From Prevotellaceae bacterium (GTDB lineage Bacteria; Bacteroidota; Bacteroidia; Bacteroidales; Paludibacteraceae), in NCBI GenBank assembly GCA_020636675.1, contig JACJXK010000034.1:1-12132 (forward strand): a stretch of DNA of 12,132 nt, read 5' to 3'. How positions within the stretch are numbered: position 1 is the first letter of the stretch; the number at the start of each line of letters is the position of its first letter. The position numbers and the translations under genes are program-made. Positions 5,544 through 11,682 of this stretch are shown piece after piece. The notes under the pieces were generated by a model. That model did no database searches, was not told the DNA's origin, and saw only the letters and a program-made list of their open reading frames with translations.

Positions 5544-6679
5544 CTGATTATCTTTTTAATGATTGTCTGTCCATTTTCCATGCTATATTTTACAACATTC
5601 ATTCCATCCCGCAGCCGTTCCAAAGAGCCACCCAGCAACTTTCCATCAACAGCAAACACCTCAACCCTTTCGATAGGATTAGGCATTCCAACATCTTCCA
5701 ACATTGTATAGTTATCGTTCAAAGAGAGCACCACAGTAACGCCACCATCTCCAAGAATGGGCTTCAAGTCAATTCCCTCCACCCCGTCAATTTTTCCGAG
5801 ACGGGTGAAATTCCATGCATTCACATCATAATAGAGCGTAATCTTATCACCTTGATAAAGAATGATGTCGCCAGGCTCCGTAGTGATATATTCATCATTT
5901 GCAGGCAAAGAGGCACCTAGCGGACCGACCTTCTCAAAACCGCCATAATCGCTCATCAAGATGGTCAAGTCTCCTTTTTCGAGCAAATCCCTAAGTGCGG
6001 AAGCGGAACTATTGGACGACATAGAAGCCGTCAGCTTATGTCCGTTCACAAACAGATTCATGGAATAAGCCCCGCTTTTCTCCGGATGTACGCTATTTAC
6101 CCAACCACGCACCGTCTCCAAGGAAGAGCCTACGGCAAATCTTCGTCCGAGCATCCATGTGGCATTCGGGGCAAAAGCATGCAACTGCGTGTCGCTCGTT
6201 CCTATTCCACTCGATGCCGATGTGCAGAACGGAATGACAATTTTTCCGGAAAGATCACAACTTTCAAGGAAAGTTAGGATGATCCGCGGAGCGATGCCCC
6301 ACCAGATTGGATAACCAAGATAGACCACATCATAACCATCCAAATTAGACCTGGCATCTTTCATTTTCGGGCGGGCACTCTCATCGTTTTGTTCGACGGA
6401 TGTTCGGGAAGAAGAGCTGCCATAGTCTATATCGGCTTGTGTATATGGCACCAACGCCTCTATCCGCCATGTGTCGGCATCTACAACTTCCGATATATGT
6501 TCGGCAATAGCCTTAGTATGTTCCGTTTGTGAAAAATAGACCACAATAGTTTTTTTAGAGGAAACATTTTCCTCCGCACGACCAGGCTCCATTTCCGACT
6601 CCGTCTCGTTGTCGGCAGCACAAGAAGATGGCGCCAACAAGAAACAAAAGATAAACGACAAGAAAGAGACATGTTTCAT
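5540..6679 (-). CDS. Lipoprotein with flavodoxin domain, cyclophilin-like domain and a sorting-domain-like tail
   Basis: I start it at ATG 6679 (379 residues); a TTG two codons upstream is less likely. The signal MKHVSFLSFIFCFLLAPSSC ends in a relaxed lipobox (Cys20), followed by an acidic stretch (DNETESEMEP) like Bacteroidetes surface-lipoprotein signals. Residues 43-200 are a flavodoxin: phosphate loop VVYFSQTEHTKAIAE (47-61) and YPIWWG (123-128). Residues about 206-300 match the cyclophilin-like fold found fused to or beside flavodoxins (YSMNLFVNGHKL, TLYYD). The last 45 residues (IERVEVFAVDGKLLGGSLER, then DGMNVVKY and TIIKKIIR) resemble a type IX secretion C-terminal sorting domain. It is the first gene of the operon. 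Flavin binding outside the cytoplasm is unusual. Domain calls are good; the tail assignment is tentative. Confidence 0.86.
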   Translation of the reverse strand: MKHVSFLSFIFCFLLAPSSCAADNETESEMEPGRAEENVSSKKTIVVYFSQTEHTKAIAEHISEVVDADTWRIEALVPYTQADIDYGSSSSRTSVEQNDESARPKMKDARSNLDGYDVVYLGYPIWWGIAPRIILTFLESCDLSGKIVIPFCTSASSGIGTSDTQLHAFAPNATWMLGRRFAVGSSLETVRGWVNSVHPEKSGAYSMNLFVNGHKLTASMSSNSSASALRDLLEKGDLTILMSDYGGFEKVGPLGASLPANDEYITTEPGDIILYQGDKITLYYDVNAWNFTRLGKIDGVEGIDLKPILGDGGVTVVLSLNDNYTMLEDVGMPNPIERVEVFAVDGKLLGGSLERLRDGMNVVKYSMENGQTIIKKIIR

Positions 6680-6885
6680 ATTCAAATTATTTTGAGATTT
6701 ACCAATATTTCAGTTTTTCATCACTTCTCCTGTTTTTTTTGCATTCACGACTACCGACAGGCTTCCACCGCCCATTTAATTTATAGGCATTTTCGCAAGC
6801 CACCTCGATGGGCAAAGGGGAAAAACAAGCTGAGCCCTGCAAATTTCGGAACAACATTGTACAACCGATTCAGACCCGCCGTCTG

Positions 6886-6923
6886 TTTTAGCAATTGTTG
6901 AACGTTAACCACAATTGCTAAAA
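6886..6923. repeat. 38-bp perfect dyad, candidate operator for the flavodoxin operon
   Basis: TTTTAGCAATTGT (6886-6898) and ACAATTGCTAAAA (6911-6923) are exact reverse complements over 13 bases with a 12-base spacer that contains the palindromes AACGTT and GTTAAC. It lies just downstream of the predicted -7 element 6937-6944 on the minus strand, a position where a bound dimer would block transcription. It lacks a T-run and its stem is AT-rich, so it is a poor terminator. Confidence 0.6.
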
Positions 6924-6936
6924 TCAACATTAACAC

Positions 6937-6966
6937 CAAATATACAATCTTCGCATTTCTCCCAAT
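6937..6966 (-). promoter_or_regulatory. Predicted promoter of the flavodoxin-hydrolase-flavoprotein operon
   Basis: On the minus strand, ATTG (6966-6963) and TATATTTG (6944-6937), 18 bases apart, fit the Bacteroidetes consensus with one mismatch in the upstream box. The start point would be near 6930, giving a leader of about 250 bases before ATG 6679 and placing the 38-bp dyad immediately after the start. TAACTTTG at 6990-6983 is an alternative -7 element without a well-placed upstream box. Confidence 0.4.
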
Positions 6967-7051
6967 CTTCTTTCGGATAACACAAAGTTAAGGAAACAGG
7001 CAAAACAGAAAACTACCTAAATTACGGAATGAGATACCAATTATACAGATA

Positions 7052-7085
7052 AGTAATGGTTAAAGAATAATTTCCGCAACTTTAA
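7052..7085 (+). repeat. Repeat motif copy A
   Basis: This stretch (AGTAATGGTTAAAGAATAAT, then TTCCGCAACTTTAA) closely matches copy B at 7561-7594 as a direct repeat, with only a few substitutions over 34 bases. The copies lie on either side of the hairpin-rich element. Confidence 0.6.
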
Positions 7086-7181
7086 GTGATCATGAAGAAA
7101 CAACTTACTAAAGTTCGAAACATCTTGAAAATATGCTTTCCAGGCATTGCATTGATAGCAAAACATCACATAAATTCTAGG

Positions 7182-7209
7182 ACAGGATTTACAGGATGAA
7201 ACAGGATTT
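7182..7209 (+). repeat. Short tandem-like acaggat repeat
   Basis: ACAGGATTT, ACAGGATGAA and ACAGGATTT follow one another, giving three copies of ACAGGAT at 9- and 10-base spacing. Such short near-helical-turn arrays recur in intergenic DNA of many bacteria; function is unknown. Confidence 0.6.
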
Positions 7210-7230
7210 CTAAAACGTCTCTTTTTCAAC

Positions 7231-7520
7231 AGGCGTATACTCGCCTTTGGCCGCGGAGGAGGGGAGGTGCGTGCCGCAGCGTGAAAAAACCTTTTTGCCC
7301 GAGGTACGAGGGAATAAAAAAGGTTTTAGCGGAGGGACGTGCCGTACCTCCCGGAAAGCGGGCAACAGCGCAGGCACTTTTGCTTACTTTTCTTGCCGGA
7401 GAAAAGTAAGTGCCCGTCCGGCAGGAGGACGGAAATAATTGTCGTGTATGGTGCATTCCTCCGGAATGCGGTTGCCGATGCCTATTTCCCCCTCTACAAA
7501 GAGATAATGCCTATGGCATT
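7231..7520. repeat. GC-rich multi-hairpin intergenic element, probably an interspersed repeat
   Basis: At least six inverted repeats follow one another. They are AGGCG/CGCCT (7231-7246), AAAACCTTTTT/AAAAAGGTTTT (7286-7327) and CTTACTTTTCT/AGAAAAGTAAG with a 6-base loop (7383-7410). Then come CCGTCC/GGACGG (7414-7432), GCATTCC/GGAATGC with a 3-base loop (7453-7469) and AATGCC/GGCATT (7506-7520). GAGGTAC (7301) and GTACCTC (7344) can also pair. The core is much richer in G+C than its flanks. I believe similar sequence recurs between genes in Bacteroidales genomes, but cannot check. It may fold as RNA or act as a transcription end or protein-binding repeat. Confidence 0.6.
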
Positions 7521-7560
7521 TCGTCAAAATCGTCATAAGTTGTTTTTTTGCCGATTACTT

Positions 7561-7594
7561 AGTAATGATTAAAGAATAACTTCCGTAACTTTTT
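7561..7594 (+). repeat. Repeat motif copy B
   Basis: AGTAATGATTAAAGAATAAC followed by TTCCGTAACTTTTT is a direct near-copy of 7052-7085. The 20 bases before it (GTTGTTTTTTTGCCGATTAC) are roughly its reverse complement, so the junction at 7560 is itself palindromic (GATTACTTAGTAATG). Confidence 0.6.
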
Positions 7595-7634
7595 AACAGA
7601 GAACTCCTTGCATTTAAATTTCGGTAAGCAGAAA

Positions 7635-7663
7635 TCTGCGGAAGTTATTTTTTTGCTGTTACT
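7635..7663 (-). repeat. Repeat motif copy C, inverted
   Basis: Read on the minus strand this is AGTAACAGCAAAAAAATAAC then TTCCGCAGA, sharing AGTAA and AATAACTTCCG with copies A and B. With copy B it forms imperfect inverted repeats of about 29 bases around a 103-base segment (7561-7663), resembling a miniature element, although I see no target duplication. Confidence 0.5.
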
Positions 7664-7712
7664 TAAACTATTTTTTACACATATATTTTCCTGACATCAA
7701 GATTTTCAAGAA

Positions 7713-7722
7713 GGGGGGGGGG
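7713..7722 (+). repeat. G10 homopolymer tract
   Basis: Ten consecutive G residues lie 20 bases past the ccsA stop codon on the minus strand. Tracts of this length slip during replication, but this one is outside the coding frame, so only the 3' untranslated region would vary. Read length error is another possibility. Confidence 0.8.
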
Positions 7723-7742
7723 ATGCCCTGCCGTCTACCCCT

Positions 7743-8519
7743 CTAATACACGTGTACACTTCCTTGTGCCGAGGGCAGGTACTTCACGCCCAACCACGTG
7801 ACCATCAACAATAAGAACGCAACGACGACAAACCAAGGAGCCACCTTCTCGGAGGCTTTTCCGCATCTGAGACGGAGATGGATATAAGCAAGATAGACGG
7901 ATGTTGTGGTAAAAGCCCACGTCTCTTTCAAATCCCACGACCAGTAATGGCCCCAAGCCTCCTTTGCCCAAACAGACCCCATCAACAGTCCCAACATCAG
8001 GAAGCCATAGCCCACATAAACCATATTATCGACAAAGCCGAGCAGACGACCATTCCCCTTCTTCTGTACCAATAGGAAAACCGCACCGACCGCAGCCGCA
8101 CCCAACATAGCATACGACAAAATATAAGAAGTGACATGAGGAACAAACCAAACACTCTGCAAAGCGGGCGTCAGGCCTTTGGAATGGATCTCCGGCTTCG
8201 CCAGATTGACAACCACAAAAACGGCGGACACAACCGACGAAAATGTGAGCAGCCACGGATAACGCCACCGGCTAAAAGTCACACATCCCACAGCAGAGAG
8301 GAAGAAAGAATACCATAGACGAGTCTCTCCCATCGTACGCATCGGCGGACGTTCCAGATGAATCCAGAGCAACAGGATAAAGGAGAACAGCGTCAACGTG
8401 CCACCCATCATGAGAAGTCCCGACCACCTTCGTGCCGACTTCACATAGACAAGCAGTCCAGCCAACAGCCACAAAGAGACAGCAGGCACGGCGAAATAGG
8501 CAAAATCACTCCATGTCAC
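7743..8519 (-). CDS. ccsA: CcsA cytochrome c maturation protein
   Basis: This is a polytopic CcsA/CcmC-type protein (258 residues from the chosen start) with about eight hydrophobic segments. It carries the tryptophan-rich haem-handling motif WGHYWSWDLKETW at 189-201, preceded by the conserved ERPPMRTMGETRLWYSF region. Candidate haem-ligand histidines are His128 (VPHVTSY) and His256 at the extreme C-terminus (SVHVY). With ResB it forms the system II haem channel and synthase that attaches haem to periplasmic c-type cytochromes. I start at GTG 8519 because a strong AAGGAGG lies 5 bases upstream and the product then begins VTWSDFAYF, in line with the family. An ATG at 8573 would add 18 atypical residues. 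It overlaps the end of resB by 14 bases. Confidence 0.9.
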   Translation of the reverse strand: MTWSDFAYFAVPAVSLWLLAGLLVYVKSARRWSGLLMMGGTLTLFSFILLLWIHLERPPMRTMGETRLWYSFFLSAVGCVTFSRWRYPWLLTFSSVVSAVFVVVNLAKPEIHSKGLTPALQSVWFVPHVTSYILSYAMLGAAAVGAVFLLVQKKGNGRLLGFVDNMVYVGYGFLMLGLLMGSVWAKEAWGHYWSWDLKETWAFTTTSVYLAYIHLRLRCGKASEKVAPWFVVVAFLLLMVTWLGVKYLPSAQGSVHVY

Positions 8520-9531
8520 AGGCACCTCCTTTCTTACGGCTTCTACCTTTCCACAACATGGAAACGGAGCCAATAGCCATCAGAACAATTCCGACATAGA
8601 TGCCTGCCGACCAAGGGTCGTACACCAACAGGAAGACGCTATAAGAGGAACGCCGACCCGCTTGGGTGTCATAGCCATATTGATAAACCATCCACGAACC
8701 CGTATGCAAAGGTTTATTCACCTCCAAAACCGACTTCAACGTATCACCATCCTCCGTGTAAAGCTCCACATCAGACAAGAACGTGCGAGGCTCTGCCGAC
8801 GTCGATACCTGTGCATAACGGAGCGCATCCGAAGAACGTGCAGAGGATTTCCGAGTCTCCCCTATCTGGCGGTCAGCCACCACCTTTTCAACAGGATACA
8901 TATCCATATCAAAATCGTTCAAATGGATAGCCAACGGCAATCTACAGACATACCCCTTTTCATCTTCAGCATGCCAGACGGTCTCACCCTCCTGCACGAG
9001 CATCTCGTAACGTTCCTCATCAGAAGTTCCCAATCCAGCCGCAACCAGAAAGAGCCAAACCCCGACATGATTGGCATAAAATGCCCAATCACACAAACGG
9101 AACTGCAACAGCCGACGAACAAGCAACGTACCCAGAGAAAGCAACACAAACACATAGACCAGCACAAATGCCCAACTGCGAGCCACCGCATCCAAGCCCA
9201 ACACGCCACAGGGTTCTCCCGTCTGCGGCACAACACCCATCACCAGAGCCAGCAGAGCCAAACCGACAAGAAGCGAAACCGACAACGGCACACCAGAGAC
9301 CCAACGGACACGAACACTTCCCGAATGGAAGCCAAGCAGCACACACAATACCAACAGCAGAATAAGCACAACCAGGCTCACGGGGAAAGCCAGCAGCCCA
9401 AAGTCGAACGGGCCAACCAGCATTTGGGCAACCAGTCCGCCAAGCACAAGCACCGCCACCACAGCCACACATTGCGGATACGACCACGGCATCCGCCAAA
9501 ATTTATGATTGGATTTTTCCGTCATAACCAT
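8506..9531 (-). CDS. ccs1: ResB/Ccs1 cytochrome c biogenesis protein
   Basis: The product is 341 residues with membrane helices at about 20-40, 45-67, 81-101, 119-139 and 147-168. A periplasmic domain of about 140 residues follows, and a last helix at about 307-327. The periplasmic part contains VNKPLHTGSWMVYQYGYD (271-288), the ResB family signature around the conserved VN-x-P-L and YQ. His155 in NHVGVW and His276 are candidate haem ligands. ResB binds the CcsA protein and helps present haem and reduced apocytochrome. The protein is at the short end for the family, as usual in Bacteroidetes. A second ATG at 9525 is also possible. It is the first gene of the resB-ccsA unit, transcribed away from ogt; no cytochrome gene is in the window. 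Confidence 0.87.
   Translation of the reverse strand: MVMTEKSNHKFWRMPWSYPQCVAVVAVLVLGGLVAQMLVGPFDFGLLAFPVSLVVLILLLVLCVLLGFHSGSVRVRWVSGVPLSVSLLVGLALLALVMGVVPQTGEPCGVLGLDAVARSWAFVLVYVFVLLSLGTLLVRRLLQFRLCDWAFYANHVGVWLFLVAAGLGTSDEERYEMLVQEGETVWHAEDEKGYVCRLPLAIHLNDFDMDMYPVEKVVADRQIGETRKSSARSSDALRYAQVSTSAEPRTFLSDVELYTEDGDTLKSVLEVNKPLHTGSWMVYQYGYDTQAGRRSSYSVFLLVYDPWSAGIYVGIVLMAIGSVSMLWKGRSRKKGGACDME
8525..8529 (-). promoter_or_regulatory. Strong ribosome binding site that fixes the ccsA start at GTG
   Basis: Minus-strand AAAGGAGGTGCCT precedes GTG 8519 with a 5-base gap. It lies inside the last codons of resB, so the two genes are probably translated together. Confidence 0.65.
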
Positions 9532-9586
9532 CTTCTATTCACGACAGAACCACTCCCCACTTTTCCGGAATAATCTTGTCTGCCGA

Positions 9587-9616
9587 CAAAGATAAGAAAA
9601 GTATAACGCTTACAAA
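9587..9616 (-). promoter_or_regulatory. Predicted promoter of resB-ccsA
   Basis: On the minus strand TTTG (9616-9613) and TATCTTTG (9594-9587) are 18 bases apart, a very good match to the Bacteroidetes promoter. The leader to ATG 9531 would be about 50 bases. Confidence 0.55.
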
Positions 9617-9630
9617 CCTCCTTTTTTCGC

Positions 9631-9638
9631 TACCTTTG
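9631..9638 (+). promoter_or_regulatory. Predicted -7 element of ogt
   Basis: TACCTTTG matches TAnnTTTG, 41 bases before the ogt ATG. No TTTG is found at the proper upstream distance. It lies 15 bases from the upstream box of the divergent resB promoter, so the two promoters may interfere. Confidence 0.4.
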
Positions 9639-9679
9639 GAAAATCACAAACAAAGTCATGAACTCACAAGGAAAACAAG

Positions 9680-10210
9680 ATGGAGAACATACAAATCCAA
9701 CGTTACCAATCACCAGCCGGAGAACTATTGCTCGGTTCGTTCGGCGGCCGTCTCTGCCTATGCGACTGGACACAAGGGAAACGGCATGAGCAGACAATCA
9801 TTCGTCTACAACGTGGGCTACAAGCCACATACGAAATAGGGAACAGCAAAGTGACCGATCAAGCCGCCTCGCAACTGAACGAATATTTCGCCCGCAGGAG
9901 AAAATCGTTCGACATCCCGTTGCTCTTCGTGGGGACTGAATTTCAGAAGAGCGTATGGGAAAAACTGACCAAGATACCATACGGAGTCACTTTATCTTAC
10001 GGCGAAATGGCCGTCCAGACGGGGACACCCAAGGCTGTGCGGGCCATAGCCAACGCTACCGGAGCCAATGCGATTTCCATCTTCGTGCCATGCCACCGCA
10101 TCATAGGCAGCAAGCACACACTCAACGGCTACAACGGAGGATTGAAAGCGAAACGGCTATTATTAGAGATGGAAATAGAGCCTAGAAACGGCTTACTTCT
10201 TCCATTCTAA
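9680..10210 (+). CDS. ogt: Methylated-DNA--protein-cysteine methyltransferase (O6-alkylguanine repair)
   Basis: The product is 176 residues, the usual length for Ogt-type proteins. The C-terminal domain contains GTEFQKSVWEKLTKIPYG (85-102), SYGEMA and the arginine-finger helix KAVRAIANA (118-126). The active-site motif is IFVPCHRIIG (134-143), with acceptor Cys138. This is followed by LNGYNGGLKAKRLLLEME, the lid that ends the domain. It transfers the alkyl group from O6-methylguanine in DNA to its own cysteine once, without turnover. There is no Ada-type N-terminal regulatory domain. It is transcribed alone and divergently from resB, and converges on the acyltransferase gene 49 bases after its stop. 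The assignment is firm. Confidence 0.95.
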   Translation: MENIQIQRYQSPAGELLLGSFGGRLCLCDWTQGKRHEQTIIRLQRGLQATYEIGNSKVTDQAASQLNEYFARRRKSFDIPLLFVGTEFQKSVWEKLTKIPYGVTLSYGEMAVQTGTPKAVRAIANATGANAISIFVPCHRIIGSKHTLNGYNGGLKAKRLLLEMEIEPRNGLLLPF

Positions 10211-10259
10211 ACAGCAAAAAAGAAAACAACAAGGAAATTCTCGACAAAAAGACGGAGAT

Positions 10260-11531
10260 TCAATACAGATTTTCCGCCAACATCGACTTCATCTCCGAGA
10301 GGAGAGCCGTCACAAAACCATCGTCCATGGAAGGTTTCTGATAGGCAACACAAAGTGTCATCACCTTGCGGTAGGTACTCACCGAGAGCATGAACGAAGG
10401 AGATACAAAGGCCGGAGAAATCAGCATCATATCCTTCACATCGCACTGTCCGAAACAGATTGGCGCATCATCCAGCTTCCCTACATTGGAAATCATGGGC
10501 GTACAGAGACCCGTCCGCTTGACATTCTCCCAATCGGACGCATAGAACGAATCGAGCGATTTAAAATCAGTGGACATCAACTCGCAAGCCAAGACGCCTT
10601 GAAGCATCAATTCAGGAGCAACCGCCTTGTCAATAGCACATTTAGCAACTGCCGCCAACTCTGCCAAAGAACCCTTCGTGGGCAATGTCACGTTGGTCAT
10701 GTTAGACAGATTGCACACCGTGTTGCCACCATCCGTAAATCTGCGGAGGTTGACAGAGAACTGTATTTCCTTACCATCTGCCTCCGGATTCAACAAGAGA
10801 ACCAACGCCTTATGGTAAGCCAATGTGACCAGCGCATTAAGCGAGCCACCATTAGACTGGGCAAATGTCTTCATCCTATCCAACTGAACATCGGAGAAAC
10901 GAACAGCTTGATAGGCAAACGTCTGACCAGACGCCACGTCTCCGAAAGGCGTACCCCAAGTGCATCGCATATCAGGCAGTAACGACATATCTAGCCTCGA
11001 TGACTTGTCTTCCACCCCGAAATGCCGACAGAAGGCCTCCGTGCCACGACACGGGATGCCAGGTTCCGGCATGAAATCAGGATCATCCCCCACCTTGCCA
11101 TACATCGCCGCAAGCATCTTGACAAATTGAAGCGCACCACCCGCATCGCACACGGCATGATGTACCTTTATCACCAAACGGGCATCATCAACGCCCACTA
11201 CCATACATAATTTGACGGGGCACACTTGACTTGCATCCAGACGCTCTGCCAGACAAAGACCGACGGCAGATTCCACTTCTTCAGTCAAACGTTTCTCAAA
11301 CAAATGCGCCGCATCCAGACCTGCGTACACCCATTGAGGCATATCATCCTTCACCAAAAATCGGCAACCCAACACAGGATCGGCCATTAAGCAACACCGC
11401 AAAGCACGCACCAACAAATCAAAATCAGGGCACTTGTCAAATCTCAGCACAAACTGTATCAACGCATTTGAATTGAAGTTTTGAGCCACAAAATTAAACC
11501 AATCGAAAGGAGTCGTAGCAAATGTTTTCAT
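10260..11531 (-). CDS. Condensation-domain-like acyltransferase (chloramphenicol acetyltransferase superfamily)
   Basis: The product has 423 residues from the chosen start. It begins MKTFATTPFDWFNFVAQNF and carries HHAVCDAGG at 124-132, the HH-x3-D active-site motif of the NRPS condensation, alcohol acetyltransferase and CAT superfamily. The motif has Ala before the usual Gly. A C-terminal half with FSVNLRRFTD and a late ISNVGKLDDA fits the second lobe of that fold. It is a stand-alone enzyme with no adenylation or carrier domain in the window, so it probably transfers an acyl group from CoA or a carrier to a small acceptor I cannot name. Start choice: ATGs at 11549, 11543 and 11531 are in frame. 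A predicted -7 element ends at 11559, which would leave almost no leader for the first. Fold is fairly secure; substrate unknown. Confidence 0.78.
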   Translation of the reverse strand: MKTFATTPFDWFNFVAQNFNSNALIQFVLRFDKCPDFDLLVRALRCCLMADPVLGCRFLVKDDMPQWVYAGLDAAHLFEKRLTEEVESAVGLCLAERLDASQVCPVKLCMVVGVDDARLVIKVHHAVCDAGGALQFVKMLAAMYGKVGDDPDFMPEPGIPCRGTEAFCRHFGVEDKSSRLDMSLLPDMRCTWGTPFGDVASGQTFAYQAVRFSDVQLDRMKTFAQSNGGSLNALVTLAYHKALVLLLNPEADGKEIQFSVNLRRFTDGGNTVCNLSNMTNVTLPTKGSLAELAAVAKCAIDKAVAPELMLQGVLACELMSTDFKSLDSFYASDWENVKRTGLCTPMISNVGKLDDAPICFGQCDVKDMMLISPAFVSPSFMLSVSTYRKVMTLCVAYQKPSMDDGFVTALLSEMKSMLAENLY

Positions 11532-11558
11532 CTTACCATCCATTTTCATTTCAGAGTG

Positions 11559-11566
11559 CAAAAATA
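11559..11566 (-). promoter_or_regulatory. Predicted -7 element of the acyltransferase gene
   Basis: TATTTTTG on the minus strand matches TAnnTTTG. No convincing TTTG lies 18-21 bases upstream. Its position favours the ATG at 11531 as start. Confidence 0.35.
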
Positions 11567-11682
11567 GGCATAATTTCGGCAAGCCCTAAGGTACGAGTTT
11601 GAGGAAAATTCATCGTCGGACAACAAAAAAAACATAAAACTCCGAGACACACGGCAGGAAAATCTTTCCGGACAAGCAAAGG

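Larger units (their letters stand above)
6680..7742. other. Intergenic region of about 1 kb with promoter, dyad and repeats but no convincing gene
   Basis: No frame here has recognisable homology or good coding character. The left third is the probable leader of the flavodoxin operon and holds a predicted promoter and a long dyad. It also contains a 21-codon minus-strand frame (6710-6775). The middle third holds an acaggat repeat and a GC-rich string of hairpins. The right part has copies of an AATAACTTCCG motif and ends in a G10 tract close to the ccsA stop. Frames of up to 77 codons across the hairpin element appear in several registers on both strands, which is what GC-rich palindromic DNA produces by chance. 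Confidence 0.7.

Noticed and set aside
7182..7209. Possible CRISPR array
   Set aside because: Repeats of 7 bases at 9- to 10-base spacing leave no spacers; no cas genes are nearby.
7226..7572. Several short frames on both strands across the hairpin element
   Set aside because: They share the palindromic GC-rich DNA, have Cys/Arg/Gly-rich low-complexity products and no ribosome binding site.
8519..8573. ATG 8573 as the start of ccsA
   Set aside because: The extra 18 residues do not resemble the family N-terminus, while GTG 8519 has an ideal ribosome binding site.
8662..9573. Long plus-strand frame of 303 codons
   Set aside because: It is antisense to resB, which has clear membrane topology and family signature. 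The frame product is rich in Gln, His, Arg and Thr, as antisense of a hydrophobic gene would be.
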